Below, one piece after another: positions 56,016 through 64,000 of a stretch of DNA of 64,000 nucleotides. The stretch's first letter is position 1. The number at the start of each line of letters is the position of its first letter. Position numbers and translations under genes: made by a program. Under the pieces are notes generated by a model. The model saw nothing but the letters and a program-made list of their open reading frames with translations. It made no database searches and was not told where the DNA came from. Location: positions 1-64,000 of the forward strand of contig NZ_JAUHHF010000006.1 of assembly GCF_030410395.1 (NCBI RefSeq), given 5' to 3'. This DNA is from Zwartia panacis (GTDB taxonomy: Bacteria > Pseudomonadota > Gammaproteobacteria > Burkholderiales > Burkholderiaceae_B).

Positions 56016-56063
56016 ATACTTGCTTCACGAGTACTGCTGAGGAGGCTTACTGAGCCCTCAAAC

Positions 56064-57038
56064 TTAGTCGAGCGTGATATTGGATTTCTTGATCACGGCC
56101 GACCACTTGCTGACTTCATCTTGAGTCATCTTGGCGAGCTGCTCGGGTGTGTTTGGAGCAGGGGGGAGTTCAAAGCCACCACTTTCATAGGCTTTCTTGA
56201 GCTCTTCTGTCGCGAGGGCCTTGTTGACCTCTTTATTCAGCATATCGATGATTTCTTTCGGTGTACCTTTCGGGGCATAAACAGCGAACCATGCCGATAC
56301 ATCAAAGCCAGGAACACCTGACTCGCTGACGGTTGGCGTGCCGGGTGCGAAAGGTGTCTGTTTGGCTGAAGTCACAGCTAAAGCACGCAGTTTGTCAGAG
56401 CGTACCTGACCAATAGCCGAGGGCAAGTTATCAAACATGGAGTCTACCTGGCCACCCACGAGGTCAATCACTGCCGGGCCGCTACCTTTGTAAGGAACGT
56501 GCAGCAGGTCGACGCCAGCCTGGATTTTGAAGAGCTCACAAGACAAGTGAATGGATGAGCCCGCGCCAGAGGAGGCACAGGTCACTTTGCCAGGATTTGC
56601 TTTGGCGTAGGAAATGAATTCCTGAACGTTTTTAACGGGAAGCTTTGGATTGACAACTAGGATGTTTGCAATCGTCGTGAGTGTGACGACGGGTGCAAAA
56701 TCATTCAGTATGTTGAAGTTCAGCTTTTTGTATAAAGTCTGGTTGATCGTGTTAGAGACCGAGCCCACAAAAAGCGTATAGCCGTCTGGCTTTGCTTTTG
56801 CGACGAGTTCTGCACCAATATTGCTGTTTGCGCCTGCGCGATTTTCAACCACAAAGCTTTGTTTGGTTTGCTCGGAAAGTGATTTTGCAACCAAACGGGC
56901 AACGCGGTCTGTTGCGCCACCAGGTGCGAAGCCAACTACGAGTGTGACGGGCTTGTTTGGGTAAGCCTGGGCGTGAGCAACGCCCGCGGTCAGTGCAAAA
57001 GTTGCTGCGACGGCGCTGACAATAGGTAGAAATTTCAT
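56064..57038 (-). CDS. Bug family (TctC-like) periplasmic solute-binding protein 4
   Basis: 324 residues; signal peptide ATFALTAGVAHAQ, then YPNKPVTLVVGFAPGGATDR, FVVENRAGANSNIGAELVAK, DGYTLFVGSVSNT, VPYKGSGPAVIDLVGGQVDS and TPTVSESGVPGFDVSAWFAV. GGAG precedes tandem ATGs (57041, 57038); the second has the better spacing. Same strand as Bug 5, which starts further upstream, and both may belong to one transcript with the amidohydrolase. Confidence 0.93.
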   Translation of the reverse strand: MKFLPIVSAVAATFALTAGVAHAQAYPNKPVTLVVGFAPGGATDRVARLVAKSLSEQTKQSFVVENRAGANSNIGAELVAKAKPDGYTLFVGSVSNTINQTLYKKLNFNILNDFAPVVTLTTIANILVVNPKLPVKNVQEFISYAKANPGKVTCASSGAGSSIHLSCELFKIQAGVDLLHVPYKGSGPAVIDLVGGQVDSMFDNLPSAIGQVRSDKLRALAVTSAKQTPFAPGTPTVSESGVPGFDVSAWFAVYAPKGTPKEIIDMLNKEVNKALATEELKKAYESGGFELPPAPNTPEQLAKMTQDEVSKWSAVIKKSNITLD

Positions 57039-57198
57039 CATTAACTCCAACAGTTAGGTGAACCAGCGCCAGCTTGGGCTAACAGGTCGTTCATCAACAA
57101 GCCGACCATACTAACCATTTCTGACACTTTCAACATTTGGAGTTTACCCTGTGGGTCAAGCCATCGCGATGATCTCCTGATTGGCGTCTATCACCTTG

Positions 57199-58209
57199 TT
57201 AATTGGCGGTAATTCCAGCTTTTTTCACAAGTTCTCCATAGATTTTGCTCTGGTTTTGGATGTATTCGCTAAAAGCCGCGGGTGTTGGACTTGCGATCAT
57301 CTCGACGCCTTTTGATTTAAAGACCTCGATCACAGCAGGGGTTTTAAGGATTTTGGAGATTTCCGCGTGAAGTTTGTTCACGATGGCTGGTGGGGTACCA
57401 ATCGGGGCAAAAATTCCATTGAATGTCGAGTCGTTAAAACCTTTGAGCCCTGATTCGTCAAAAGTGGGTACGTTGGGTAGGATCGATGAACGAGCCATGC
57501 TCGTCACAGCGATTGGATATAGCTTGCCGGTTTCGATATGTTTGGCTGCCGTACTGACCTGATCAAACATAATGGGTACCTGTCCGGCAATTACATCAAT
57601 CACCGACTGCGCATTACCTTTGTATGGGACATGCAAAAGTGAGACACCCGCAGCGGTACTAAAAAGCTCTGCCGCGATATGTCCCGTCGAACCATTACCT
57701 GATGATGCATAGGCGTATTTTTTAGGGTTGGCTTTGGCGAGTTTGACAACCTCAGCCACAGTTTTGGCGGGTAGCACGCTTTGATTAATCACCATGACCA
57801 TCGGTATTTCACAGGTCAGAGTGATCGGGACGAAGTTTTTGAGCGGGTCGTAGCCGGCATTTTCCAATAACAGAGGTGCCGTCACAAACGTAGTCGAATG
57901 TGCAAGAAGTGTATAGCCATCTGCCGGGGCATTCGCAACCATCATCGTACCGACGAGACTGCTGGCGCCCGGTCTGTTCTCAACGATGACCTGTTGTCCG
58001 AGTGATTTGGATAGAGGTTCTGCAATCGCCCGCGCAACGAGATCGACGTTTCCACCCGCAGCGACTGGAACAATCAGTCGGATGGGTTTGTTTGGAAAGT
58101 TGGAAGCGTTTTGGGCGTGAATGGAACTCAGTCCTGCGCTCATGATGGCCGTTCCGCAGAGCAGGAGTTTCAGCGCTTGTTTAATTGAGTGAATGATTGT
58201 TGTTTTCAA
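57199..58209 (-). CDS. Bug family (TctC-like) periplasmic solute-binding protein 5
   Basis: 336 residues. Signal peptide (LLLCGTAIMSAGLSSIHAQ), then FPNKPIRLIVPVAAGGNVDL, VIVENRPGASSLVGTMMVAN, DGYTLLAHSTTFV and VPYKGNAQSVIDVIAGQVPI. The start codon is TTG at 58209, chosen because GAGGAG lies 7 nt upstream and the N-terminus is a good signal peptide. It lies 27 nt after the amidohydrolase gene, so the two are probably co-transcribed and its ligand may be that enzyme's substrate. Confidence 0.92.
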   Translation of the reverse strand: MKTTIIHSIKQALKLLLCGTAIMSAGLSSIHAQNASNFPNKPIRLIVPVAAGGNVDLVARAIAEPLSKSLGQQVIVENRPGASSLVGTMMVANAPADGYTLLAHSTTFVTAPLLLENAGYDPLKNFVPITLTCEIPMVMVINQSVLPAKTVAEVVKLAKANPKKYAYASSGNGSTGHIAAELFSTAAGVSLLHVPYKGNAQSVIDVIAGQVPIMFDQVSTAAKHIETGKLYPIAVTSMARSSILPNVPTFDESGLKGFNDSTFNGIFAPIGTPPAIVNKLHAEISKILKTPAVIEVFKSKGVEMIASPTPAAFSEYIQNQSKIYGELVKKAGITAN

Positions 58210-58236
58210 TTTTGTCTCCTCGGGATGTCATTGATA

Positions 58237-59133
58237 TTAAAAGTCGTAGAGACGTGCTGCATTGTCGACGAGTACTTTTTTGACTGTGACAGAATCCCCC
58301 GCCCATTTGGCAATGCGGGTCAGTGCGGCGAAATCGTCCTCTGGCCTGAAATTTTCGATAACAGCCGGGTCGCGTTTGACCCCTTTGGGTGGCATGGGAT
58401 GTGGCCAGTCCGTGCCCCAGACCATGCGATCCGGGTTGGCATTGATCAGCGCGCGGGCGAAAGGCTCCGCGTCTGAATAACCTGGGAGCTCGGAAATACG
58501 ATAGGGAGCAGACAGCTTGACGTAGACCTTGCCGGATTGAACAAGCGCACATAAAGCGTCAAAACCTGGTTGCGTGAGAGGTTTGCTTGCATACAGTTTG
58601 CCAAAGTGATCGACTACCAGTGGAGTGGGTAGTTGACGGATCGTATCCTGCATGCCTGCGATCACATCAAGATTGGTATAGACCTGAACATGCCAGCCGA
58701 GTGGCGCAACTTGTTCAGCGGTCGCTTTAAGTTGTCGGGCCGCGGACTCAGGATCGTGATGTCCATGGGTTTCAAGATTGACACGTACGCCACGCACACC
58801 GGCCGAATGAAACTTTTTCAAGGTATCGAGAGTGAAGGTTTCATCAATGACAGCGACACCTCGACCACGCTTGGGGCCCCAAGACTCGAGTGCATAGAGC
58901 ATGCTGGAGTTGTCTGTGCCGTAAGGGCTCGGATGTGCAAGCACGACTCGATCCACACCCATTGCAGCATGCAAGGCATCAAGCGCCTCGAGAGTTGCCA
59001 CGGCTGGCGTGTAATTTCGCTTGGCAGCAAAAGGAAACTGCTCAGCAGGAGGAAAGATGTGTGTATGGCAATCGCAGATACCTGCGAGGCCGAGTTTTTT
59101 AAAGTCTGCGGGAATGGCGAATGTCGGTTGCAT
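58237..59133 (-). CDS. Amidohydrolase_2 family enzyme, 2-pyrone-4,6-dicarboxylate hydrolase-like
   Basis: 298-residue TIM-barrel hydrolase. N-terminal ICDCHTHIFPP gives the HxH motif, GVRGVRVNLETHG, PLVVDHFGK and RMVWGTDWPHPMPP supply further active-site residues. The pattern is that of LigI-like lactonases that open 2-pyrone-4,6-dicarboxylate in lignin-type aromatic breakdown, but relatives act on other lactones. Co-directional with Bug 5 and Bug 4 downstream. Divergent from the dehydrogenase at 59310. Confidence 0.85.
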   Translation of the reverse strand: MQPTFAIPADFKKLGLAGICDCHTHIFPPAEQFPFAAKRNYTPAVATLEALDALHAAMGVDRVVLAHPSPYGTDNSSMLYALESWGPKRGRGVAVIDETFTLDTLKKFHSAGVRGVRVNLETHGHHDPESAARQLKATAEQVAPLGWHVQVYTNLDVIAGMQDTIRQLPTPLVVDHFGKLYASKPLTQPGFDALCALVQSGKVYVKLSAPYRISELPGYSDAEPFARALINANPDRMVWGTDWPHPMPPKGVKRDPAVIENFRPEDDFAALTRIAKWAGDSVTVKKVLVDNAARLYDF

Positions 59134-59155
59134 GAAAGAGTCTGTTATTAAAAGT

Positions 59156-59197
59156 ATCGACGCTTAAATACTAACCACAAATTGATTTGGCGTCGAT
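59156..59197. promoter_or_regulatory. Inverted repeat between divergent catabolic genes
   Basis: ATCGACGC (59156-59163) and its exact complement GCGTCGAT (59190-59197), 26 nt apart, in the 176-nt region between the amidohydrolase (-) and dehydrogenase (+) genes. It could be an operator dyad for an unseen regulator. Confidence 0.35.
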
Positions 59198-59309
59198 GTT
59201 GTTTGAAAACTCTATTTCAATGTCAATCTTGGCATTGGAGCTTTCGATCTACTTTATAGTAATGAGTATTAATTCACAGATCATTCAATAAAGATTTTTT
59301 GAGATAACT

Positions 59310-60197
59310 ATGAGCGATATTAGAAAATTAGGATTTATTGGTTTAGGGGTGATGGGAGAGCCCATGTGCCGAAATCTTGCGATTAAGCAATCCTTTCCCG
59401 TTCTAGCTTACGACACACAAGCGGCTCCTCTTGAAAGGCTGGCTCATTCGATTGCTGTAGCCAAATCTGTTGGACAAGTGATGCGAGAAACGGATTTGGT
59501 ATTTTTATCTTTACCCTCCGGTGAAGTAGTTGCCAAGATTTGTGAGCAACCAGATGGTTTGCTCGCAAACTGTCGATCGGGTCAAATCATTGTTGACCTC
59601 AGCACGTCACCGGTTGAGCTGACTCGCGAGTTGTATGAAAAATTCAAAGCTAAAGGTGTGTTGCTCATCGATGCGCCCGTGGCCAGAACACGTGCAGCGG
59701 CTGAGGCGGGTACCTTGTCTATTATGGTTGGTGCACAAGAGCCAGAGTTTGCGCAAATCAAACCTTTTCTATCCACATTCGCAACTGAAATTACACTCTG
59801 TGGGCCTGTCGGCTGTGGTCAGGTCGTCAAAATTTTGAACAACATGGTGTTGTTCGAAACAGTTGCGGCTTTGTCAGAAGCCCGTGCGATCGCAAAGAAA
59901 GCCGGAGTTGATCCTAAAAAGTTATTTGAGACTTTAGCGCTTGGTTCAGCTGACAGTTTTGCTCTCAGGAATCATGGTCTCAAGGCAATGATTCCCGGTG
60001 ATTTTCCAGAGCGCGCTTTTTCAGTGGAGTATGCAGCGAAAGATTTGAGATATGCGTTGGATCTCGCTGAGCAAACCGAGGTTGACGCGGCCGGAGCGCG
60101 AAATGTTCGCAGGCTTTTTGAGCTCTCGGTGGCTCGAGGTGACGGTGATCTTTATCATCCAGTGATCAGTAGAGTTTTGGAGGATAAAGTGTATTGA
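59310..60197 (+). CDS. NAD(P)-dependent beta-hydroxyacid dehydrogenase (HIBADH family)
   Basis: 295 residues. N-terminal Rossmann motif LGFIGLGVMGEPMCRNL, substrate-binding DAPVARTRAAAEAGTLSIMV (usual form DAPVSGG), and the catalytic Lys in GCGQVVKILNNMV. Family members oxidise 3-hydroxyisobutyrate, tartronate semialdehyde or similar acids. The usual Ser-Gly-Gly of the substrate loop reads Ala-Arg-Thr, so the substrate may differ from the classic ones. Divergent from the LigI-like operon. Confidence 0.88.
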   Translation: MSDIRKLGFIGLGVMGEPMCRNLAIKQSFPVLAYDTQAAPLERLAHSIAVAKSVGQVMRETDLVFLSLPSGEVVAKICEQPDGLLANCRSGQIIVDLSTSPVELTRELYEKFKAKGVLLIDAPVARTRAAAEAGTLSIMVGAQEPEFAQIKPFLSTFATEITLCGPVGCGQVVKILNNMVLFETVAALSEARAIAKKAGVDPKKLFETLALGSADSFALRNHGLKAMIPGDFPERAFSVEYAAKDLRYALDLAEQTEVDAAGARNVRRLFELSVARGDGDLYHPVISRVLEDKVY

Positions 60198-60233
60198 AGC
60201 TGGCGTCAGGCTCGGTCTGTCAAATTTTCTAAT

Positions 60234-61619
60234 CTATGAGTATTTTTCATTCGACAGGCCTAGTGCCAGTGCGTCTATTGCTCGTTGTCTTGCCGGACTG
60301 TCGTTGAAGTTTTCGCCAATCGATGACCAGTCAGGATGCGCACGTGCCAGTGCGATTGATTTTGTCAGTGCTGGATTTTCGAGCGACAGGTGTGGCGCCT
60401 GTTCAAGGCAAAGCGGCGCGAGTGCGGCGTGCCCCCGGTGTTCTAATCCGTTCAGTAACTGCATCTGTCGAAGTGCCAGCAGTTGCAAGATGGACTGATC
60501 CACGGTGAGTTCTCGAAAGCCTCGAACCTGACCCAGCACTCTTTCACCCCAGCGATCAATCGCTTTCCAGGCGCCACCCGCGATGGCGCCAATCGCCATT
60601 CCTGTGCCTAGACTTAGTCCAGCGCTCAGAACGTCGATGGTTGCGCCTGCTGCAGCACCGGCAGCTATTCCCATGCCCACATGCACACCAAAATGCTGAA
60701 GTGCCTGTGGGCTGAAAAGGTCGAGTTCCCAACGGCCTTCAGTCAAAGGAAGTGGGCTGGAAAGATAGTCATCTTGGCGAAACTGGAAAAGATTGAGCAG
60801 GGCATTGACGCAGGCTTGCTCGCGTTCGCGGACGTGACTTTGTTGGAGTGCGATTTTCTTTTGAAGAATGTCCGGTTCGGTAGAGGTACGTATTCTCAGG
60901 GCTGCAACGTCAATCAGCATGCTGGCAATCAGCATGATGGAAGAATCGTGCCGCGCTTCACGTTGCCGCACAGCTTGTGCCTGGAGATCGGTAAGTGTCT
61001 TCTGATAGGAGGACAGCATCAAAGACAATGTTTGATACAGTTTTTCCTCGCCGTCTATCGGAGGACTCACGCTGTCAAACGATAAAGCCGAGTGCAGACC
61101 CACGCGCGCCAGGGCGTCTCGCCATTCTTGAGTACGTGCGGCGTTGCTTGCGACAAAATTCAACACAGGCAGAAGTGGCCTTGCGCAACTCGCAAGAATC
61201 GCAAGTTCATCTCGATGCTTGGCGAGTACGGGTTCCCGAACATCCACAACATAGAGTCCGGCATGACAGCTCAGCAGTTTTTTGAGAACGCGCGCTTCTT
61301 GTTCATATAGAGACGACGCCTCCGGACTTTGCAGGAAAAGGCGAATGCGGTCAGGTCCGTCTAGTCGTTGTGAATGACTGGAGAGTTGCTCGAGATAGTC
61401 CAGGAGCCCGATACTGTCTTCGATTCCGGGTGTGTCAAAAAGCATGAGTGCTGTTTGAGTGCCCAGGCTGATAGTTGCGCCCTGGACTTGCCGTGTCGAG
61501 CCAGGCATATCCTCGACGACTCCGAAATTGACATCTCGCGTCAACGTGCGAAGCAAGGATGTTTTGCCGACATTCGTATGACCAACGACTGCGATTTGAA
61601 GTGTTTGTGGATCAGTCAT
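60234..61619 (-). CDS. GTPase with DUF3482 domain
   Basis: 461 residues. An Era-like GTPase domain (1 to about 200): P-loop GHTNVGKTS at 13-21, switch PGSTRQVQG, DTPGIED and a later VLNFVASN region in place of NKxD. The C-terminal DUF3482 part (about 215-461) includes a Gly/Ala-rich hydrophobic stretch (GMGIAAGAAAGATIDVLSAG), possibly membrane-inserting. Function unknown. Its start overlaps the DUF2868 gene by 8 nt; this gene pair recurs in proteobacteria. Confidence 0.88.
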   Translation of the reverse strand: MTDPQTLQIAVVGHTNVGKTSLLRTLTRDVNFGVVEDMPGSTRQVQGATISLGTQTALMLFDTPGIEDSIGLLDYLEQLSSHSQRLDGPDRIRLFLQSPEASSLYEQEARVLKKLLSCHAGLYVVDVREPVLAKHRDELAILASCARPLLPVLNFVASNAARTQEWRDALARVGLHSALSFDSVSPPIDGEEKLYQTLSLMLSSYQKTLTDLQAQAVRQREARHDSSIMLIASMLIDVAALRIRTSTEPDILQKKIALQQSHVREREQACVNALLNLFQFRQDDYLSSPLPLTEGRWELDLFSPQALQHFGVHVGMGIAAGAAAGATIDVLSAGLSLGTGMAIGAIAGGAWKAIDRWGERVLGQVRGFRELTVDQSILQLLALRQMQLLNGLEHRGHAALAPLCLEQAPHLSLENPALTKSIALARAHPDWSSIGENFNDSPARQRAIDALALGLSNEKYS

Positions 61620-63012
61620 GATGACGCTCCAGCCATTGCATCACATTCAGGGCATCATCGCGGACTCTGAGTTCCATATTTGGCGGATCGCGAAGCAGGG
61701 ATAGCCAGGCTTCGGTATGGGCATGATCGGTTTGACTGTGCCGAAGCCATATCAGTGTTCTTTTAGAGCATTCGGAGAGGTCACTGATCAGACGCAGTGT
61801 GCCGCGATCAGGCGAGTGTCTGGCATCGCAGACCAGTACGAGATTTTTCGCGCGAGTCAGTGTGATTCGATCTAAAACCAGTCGACGTGATTCACGCGAG
61901 TCGATAGGGCCGATGCAGGTGACTGCAGTCCCGATCCCTGCGGGTGGCCAAGGATCATTTGGATCGGGTTCGATTGCGATCAAAAGATTGTCAGTGTTCC
62001 AAGAACCGTCTGAGTCAGGGGTATTTGCGTGAGCGACTGAAATGACTGATGGGTGTGGCGCATGTCCCTCTGACATCTGTTCGGATGCTGGCATACGATG
62101 TAAGACAGCGACATAATAGGGAGCAGAAACATCAGGTCCGATGCGTAAGCGACGGATCGAGACAATGAATGCGGAAATCAACGACAAGATCACTCTGGGA
62201 AGTATGCCGTATGCGACGAGACAGCCCAAGAGCCAACCAGACCACAAACGTCTCGTGACTTCAGCATTGTGATGAGAGAGCGAACCACTGGCACGGATGA
62301 GATCTTCGTCGGGTACTGCGAAGCCCAGCCATTGAGGAACCACGGCGAGTCGTCCAACCCATTTCACGAAAACATCCGAAGATAAGACGGTTGTTTCCCA
62401 AACAAAATCATACTGGCGGGTTGAGAGTGCAAAGATCATTGCAGCACCTGCTGCCACCATTATCGTGACCCAGATCAGGTGTGTGCAGGTGCTGAACAGC
62501 CAGCGTGTCGCATTGGCTTGCCTCCAAACGCTCCACCACGCCTGCACGACTAAGCCGATATTCGGTCCACGCGCAAGCATGAGTGTCAACTTCGGCCATA
62601 GCTGTGCGAGCAATCCACCCGAAGCATGAGTTGAGAATATCGTGACACACCATACAATGAGTGAAATGCTGTTCAACCCAAGTAGAACAAAAATAGCTGT
62701 CACGATATTCACAGGTTGCGCACTGTTTCCAAGCGAGGCAAAGCCTATACTGGCGCCACTCATTGCTGCAAGGATCAACAATAGGAAAAAAGCTAGCCAT
62801 CCTGCTTTACTTAGCTTGTTGACGATTGAAATCAAACCGTTCGATTCGCTTAGTGCTTGGGCGCGACGGACAACTTTTGAGAGGGGAGTGAGTTCATGCT
62901 GTGCCAGTCGTCTGGCTTTACTGTCGTCGAGAGGTCCCCATTGACTTTCTCTCAGATGCACCGCTTCGCATAGCCATGCCTGACGAAACGAGATTGGCTC
63001 ACGTTTTTCCAT
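61612..63012 (-). CDS. DUF2868 membrane protein, partner of the GTPase
   Basis: 466 residues. An N-terminal cytosolic part (AWLCEAVHLRESQWGPLDD), two hydrophobic segments near residues 75-125, two more in the middle (about 175-215 and 260-290), and a long C-terminal soluble domain with charged segments. Matches DUF2868, typically encoded directly upstream of a DUF3482 GTPase. The start at 63012 gives MEKREPISFRQAW; a 24-residue extension overlaps the upstream MFS gene and is less likely. Role unknown; the domain arrangement suggests a membrane complex regulated by GTP. Confidence 0.84.
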   Translation of the reverse strand: MEKREPISFRQAWLCEAVHLRESQWGPLDDSKARRLAQHELTPLSKVVRRAQALSESNGLISIVNKLSKAGWLAFFLLLILAAMSGASIGFASLGNSAQPVNIVTAIFVLLGLNSISLIVWCVTIFSTHASGGLLAQLWPKLTLMLARGPNIGLVVQAWWSVWRQANATRWLFSTCTHLIWVTIMVAAGAAMIFALSTRQYDFVWETTVLSSDVFVKWVGRLAVVPQWLGFAVPDEDLIRASGSLSHHNAEVTRRLWSGWLLGCLVAYGILPRVILSLISAFIVSIRRLRIGPDVSAPYYVAVLHRMPASEQMSEGHAPHPSVISVAHANTPDSDGSWNTDNLLIAIEPDPNDPWPPAGIGTAVTCIGPIDSRESRRLVLDRITLTRAKNLVLVCDARHSPDRGTLRLISDLSECSKRTLIWLRHSQTDHAHTEAWLSLLRDPPNMELRVRDDALNVMQWLERHHD

Positions 63013-63019
63013 GATCGAA

Positions 63020-64000
63020 TTACTTCTTTCTCTGGCGAAGCAGTGCAATACCAACAAACATTGCCGGCAGAGAGCAGACGACAAAACCGATACCGTAATT
63101 GTTCGTCATACCAAGTAAAAGTGAAAAGATCGATGGAGCGGTCAAGGCGCCGACCTGTCCAAAGGAAAGCACTCCTCCAGTCACGGCGCCTCGGGCGCCC
63201 TCTGGTGCAGCACGCGCAGTTTCGGCAAGTAAGACGCCATGCCAGGACAGTGCGGTTGCGCTGATGAGCGTGGCGACGATTCCGACGATGATCGTCGGCC
63301 AACCTTCGCCGCAAATGCTCAGGAGAACCATGCTGATTGCCATGCCGATTGCCAGCGCTGCCATCATGATGCGAGGATGGACATAAGAGCTGCCGAGTAG
63401 CCCCCAAATAATACGTCCCGGGACAGCGACGGCGACGGCGATAGAAAATACAAAGCCGGCGGCGACGAGTGTGTACCCCATTGTTGTCAGGTACACGACG
63501 AAATAGACCGTGAAGATTGTTTGAACAGCATTAAAGGCAAAACATGCAAAAGAGAGATTGCGCAACTCTTTGGTGCCCACTACAGCGCGCAGGGTGTTAC
63601 CGAAATCAGAGAAATGAAATTTGCGAGCGGGATCGCGGTCATCGTCAAATTTCTTGCGTAGTGGTTGAAGCATGAGTGTGAAAACGATACAGGCCAGAGC
63701 GCTGATCAGCATGGTGTAGCGCCAGTTTGACCACTCAGTGATCCTGGGTCCGAGCATACCCGCCAAAAGAAGTCCAGCAGGGACCGCAGTTTGCTTGATT
63801 GAAAATATTAGAGGCAGGTAACGCGGTGGAGAGCAGCGACCCAACAGGTGCGAGCTAGAGGGCGTGGAAACTGCTGCGCCACCACCACTTAACATCGCGG
63901 AGAGGATAAGCGCGATAGGGTGACCGATGGTGGCCAACGCCATCCCTAAAGCAAGGAGGATAAGAGCCAGTTGGCTCATACGCATCGCGCCATAACGCAC
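63020..64000 (-). CDS. MFS transporter, partial (N-terminus beyond the window)
   Basis: The 326 residues present cover about ten hydrophobic helices of a major facilitator protein: YGAMRMSQLALILLALGMAL (an early helix after the RYG loop), FSIKQTAVPAGLLLAG, then LQPLRKKFDDDRDPARKF as the central cytoplasmic loop and a second six-helix half. The open frame runs to the window edge, so the first one or two helices are missing. The substrate is unknown. It ends 7 nt before DUF2868 and may be co-transcribed. Confidence 0.85.
   Translation of the reverse strand: MRYGAMRMSQLALILLALGMALATIGHPIALILSAMLSGGGAAVSTPSSSHLLGRCSPPRYLPLIFSIKQTAVPAGLLLAGMLGPRITEWSNWRYTMLISALACIVFTLMLQPLRKKFDDDRDPARKFHFSDFGNTLRAVVGTKELRNLSFACFAFNAVQTIFTVYFVVYLTTMGYTLVAAGFVFSIAVAVAVPGRIIWGLLGSSYVHPRIMMAALAIGMAISMVLLSICGEGWPTIIVGIVATLISATALSWHGVLLAETARAAPEGARGAVTGGVLSFGQVGALTAPSIFSLLLGMTNNYGIGFVVCSLPAMFVGIALLRQRKK

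Noticed and set aside
1-64000. CRISPR arrays, IS elements, prophage genes
   Set aside because: I saw no regularly spaced repeats, no transposase or integrase motif and no phage structural protein.

Overview
The window looks like chromosomal DNA of a betaproteobacterium in Burkholderiales, most likely the Alcaligenaceae (Bordetella/Achromobacter/Pusillimonas relatives). The basis is a fused MurE-MurF protein inside a complete dcw cluster, the lpxC - DUF721 - M23 peptidase - secA order, a lysine/alanine-tailed SWIB protein, and five 'Bug' (TctC-type) periplasmic binding proteins without TctA/TctB partners. The genus is not decidable from the sequence alone.

Layout. 1-110: 3' end of a 5S rRNA gene and its terminator, so an rRNA operon lies to the left. 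235-5503: small membrane protein, SWIB protein, an M20 amidohydrolase, pyrC and the ABC-F ATPase uup. 5585-5994: RNase P RNA (rnpB). 6158-24395: the division and cell-wall cluster mraZ-rsmH-ftsL-ftsI-murEF-mraY-murD-ftsW-murG-murC-ddl-ftsQ-ftsA-ftsZ-lpxC, with most junctions overlapping by 1-11 nt. It starts with a sigma70-type promoter and a 10-bp-period MraZ operator; the only long internal gap (ftsA-ftsZ) holds two strong hairpins. 24334-28729: DciA-like protein, M23 peptidase, secA. 28766-41934: general metabolism and transport (AI-2E transporter, Lrp regulator divergent from a cysteine-dioxygenase-like enzyme over a perfect palindrome, MgtE, YeiH-type transporter, second M20 hydrolase, acyl-CoA ligase, MnmC with a degraded methyltransferase half, GH31 protein, amidase).

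41980-47781 is the accessory-looking part. A tRNA-Lys is followed by a toxin-antitoxin remnant (intact antitoxin, toxin cut to its C-terminal 48 residues), an A/T-rich gap, an ecto-apyrase (GDA1/CD39) lipoprotein gene interrupted by an in-frame TAG directly after its signal peptide, a convergent exported nucleoside-hydrolase-fold protein, then a Bug receptor with a PuuE-like allantoinase. Read together these suggest periplasmic breakdown of nucleotides plus purine-ring catabolism; that link is inference.

47786-60197 is a catabolic region: an OYE - SMP-30 - ClC operon, two Bug genes, a LysR regulator divergent from a TauD dioxygenase/SDR pair, two more Bug genes, a LigI-like amidohydrolase and a beta-hydroxyacid dehydrogenase. 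60234-64000 holds a DUF3482 GTPase, its DUF2868 partner and an MFS transporter cut by the window edge. No CRISPR array, IS element, transposase, integrase or phage structural gene was recognised.
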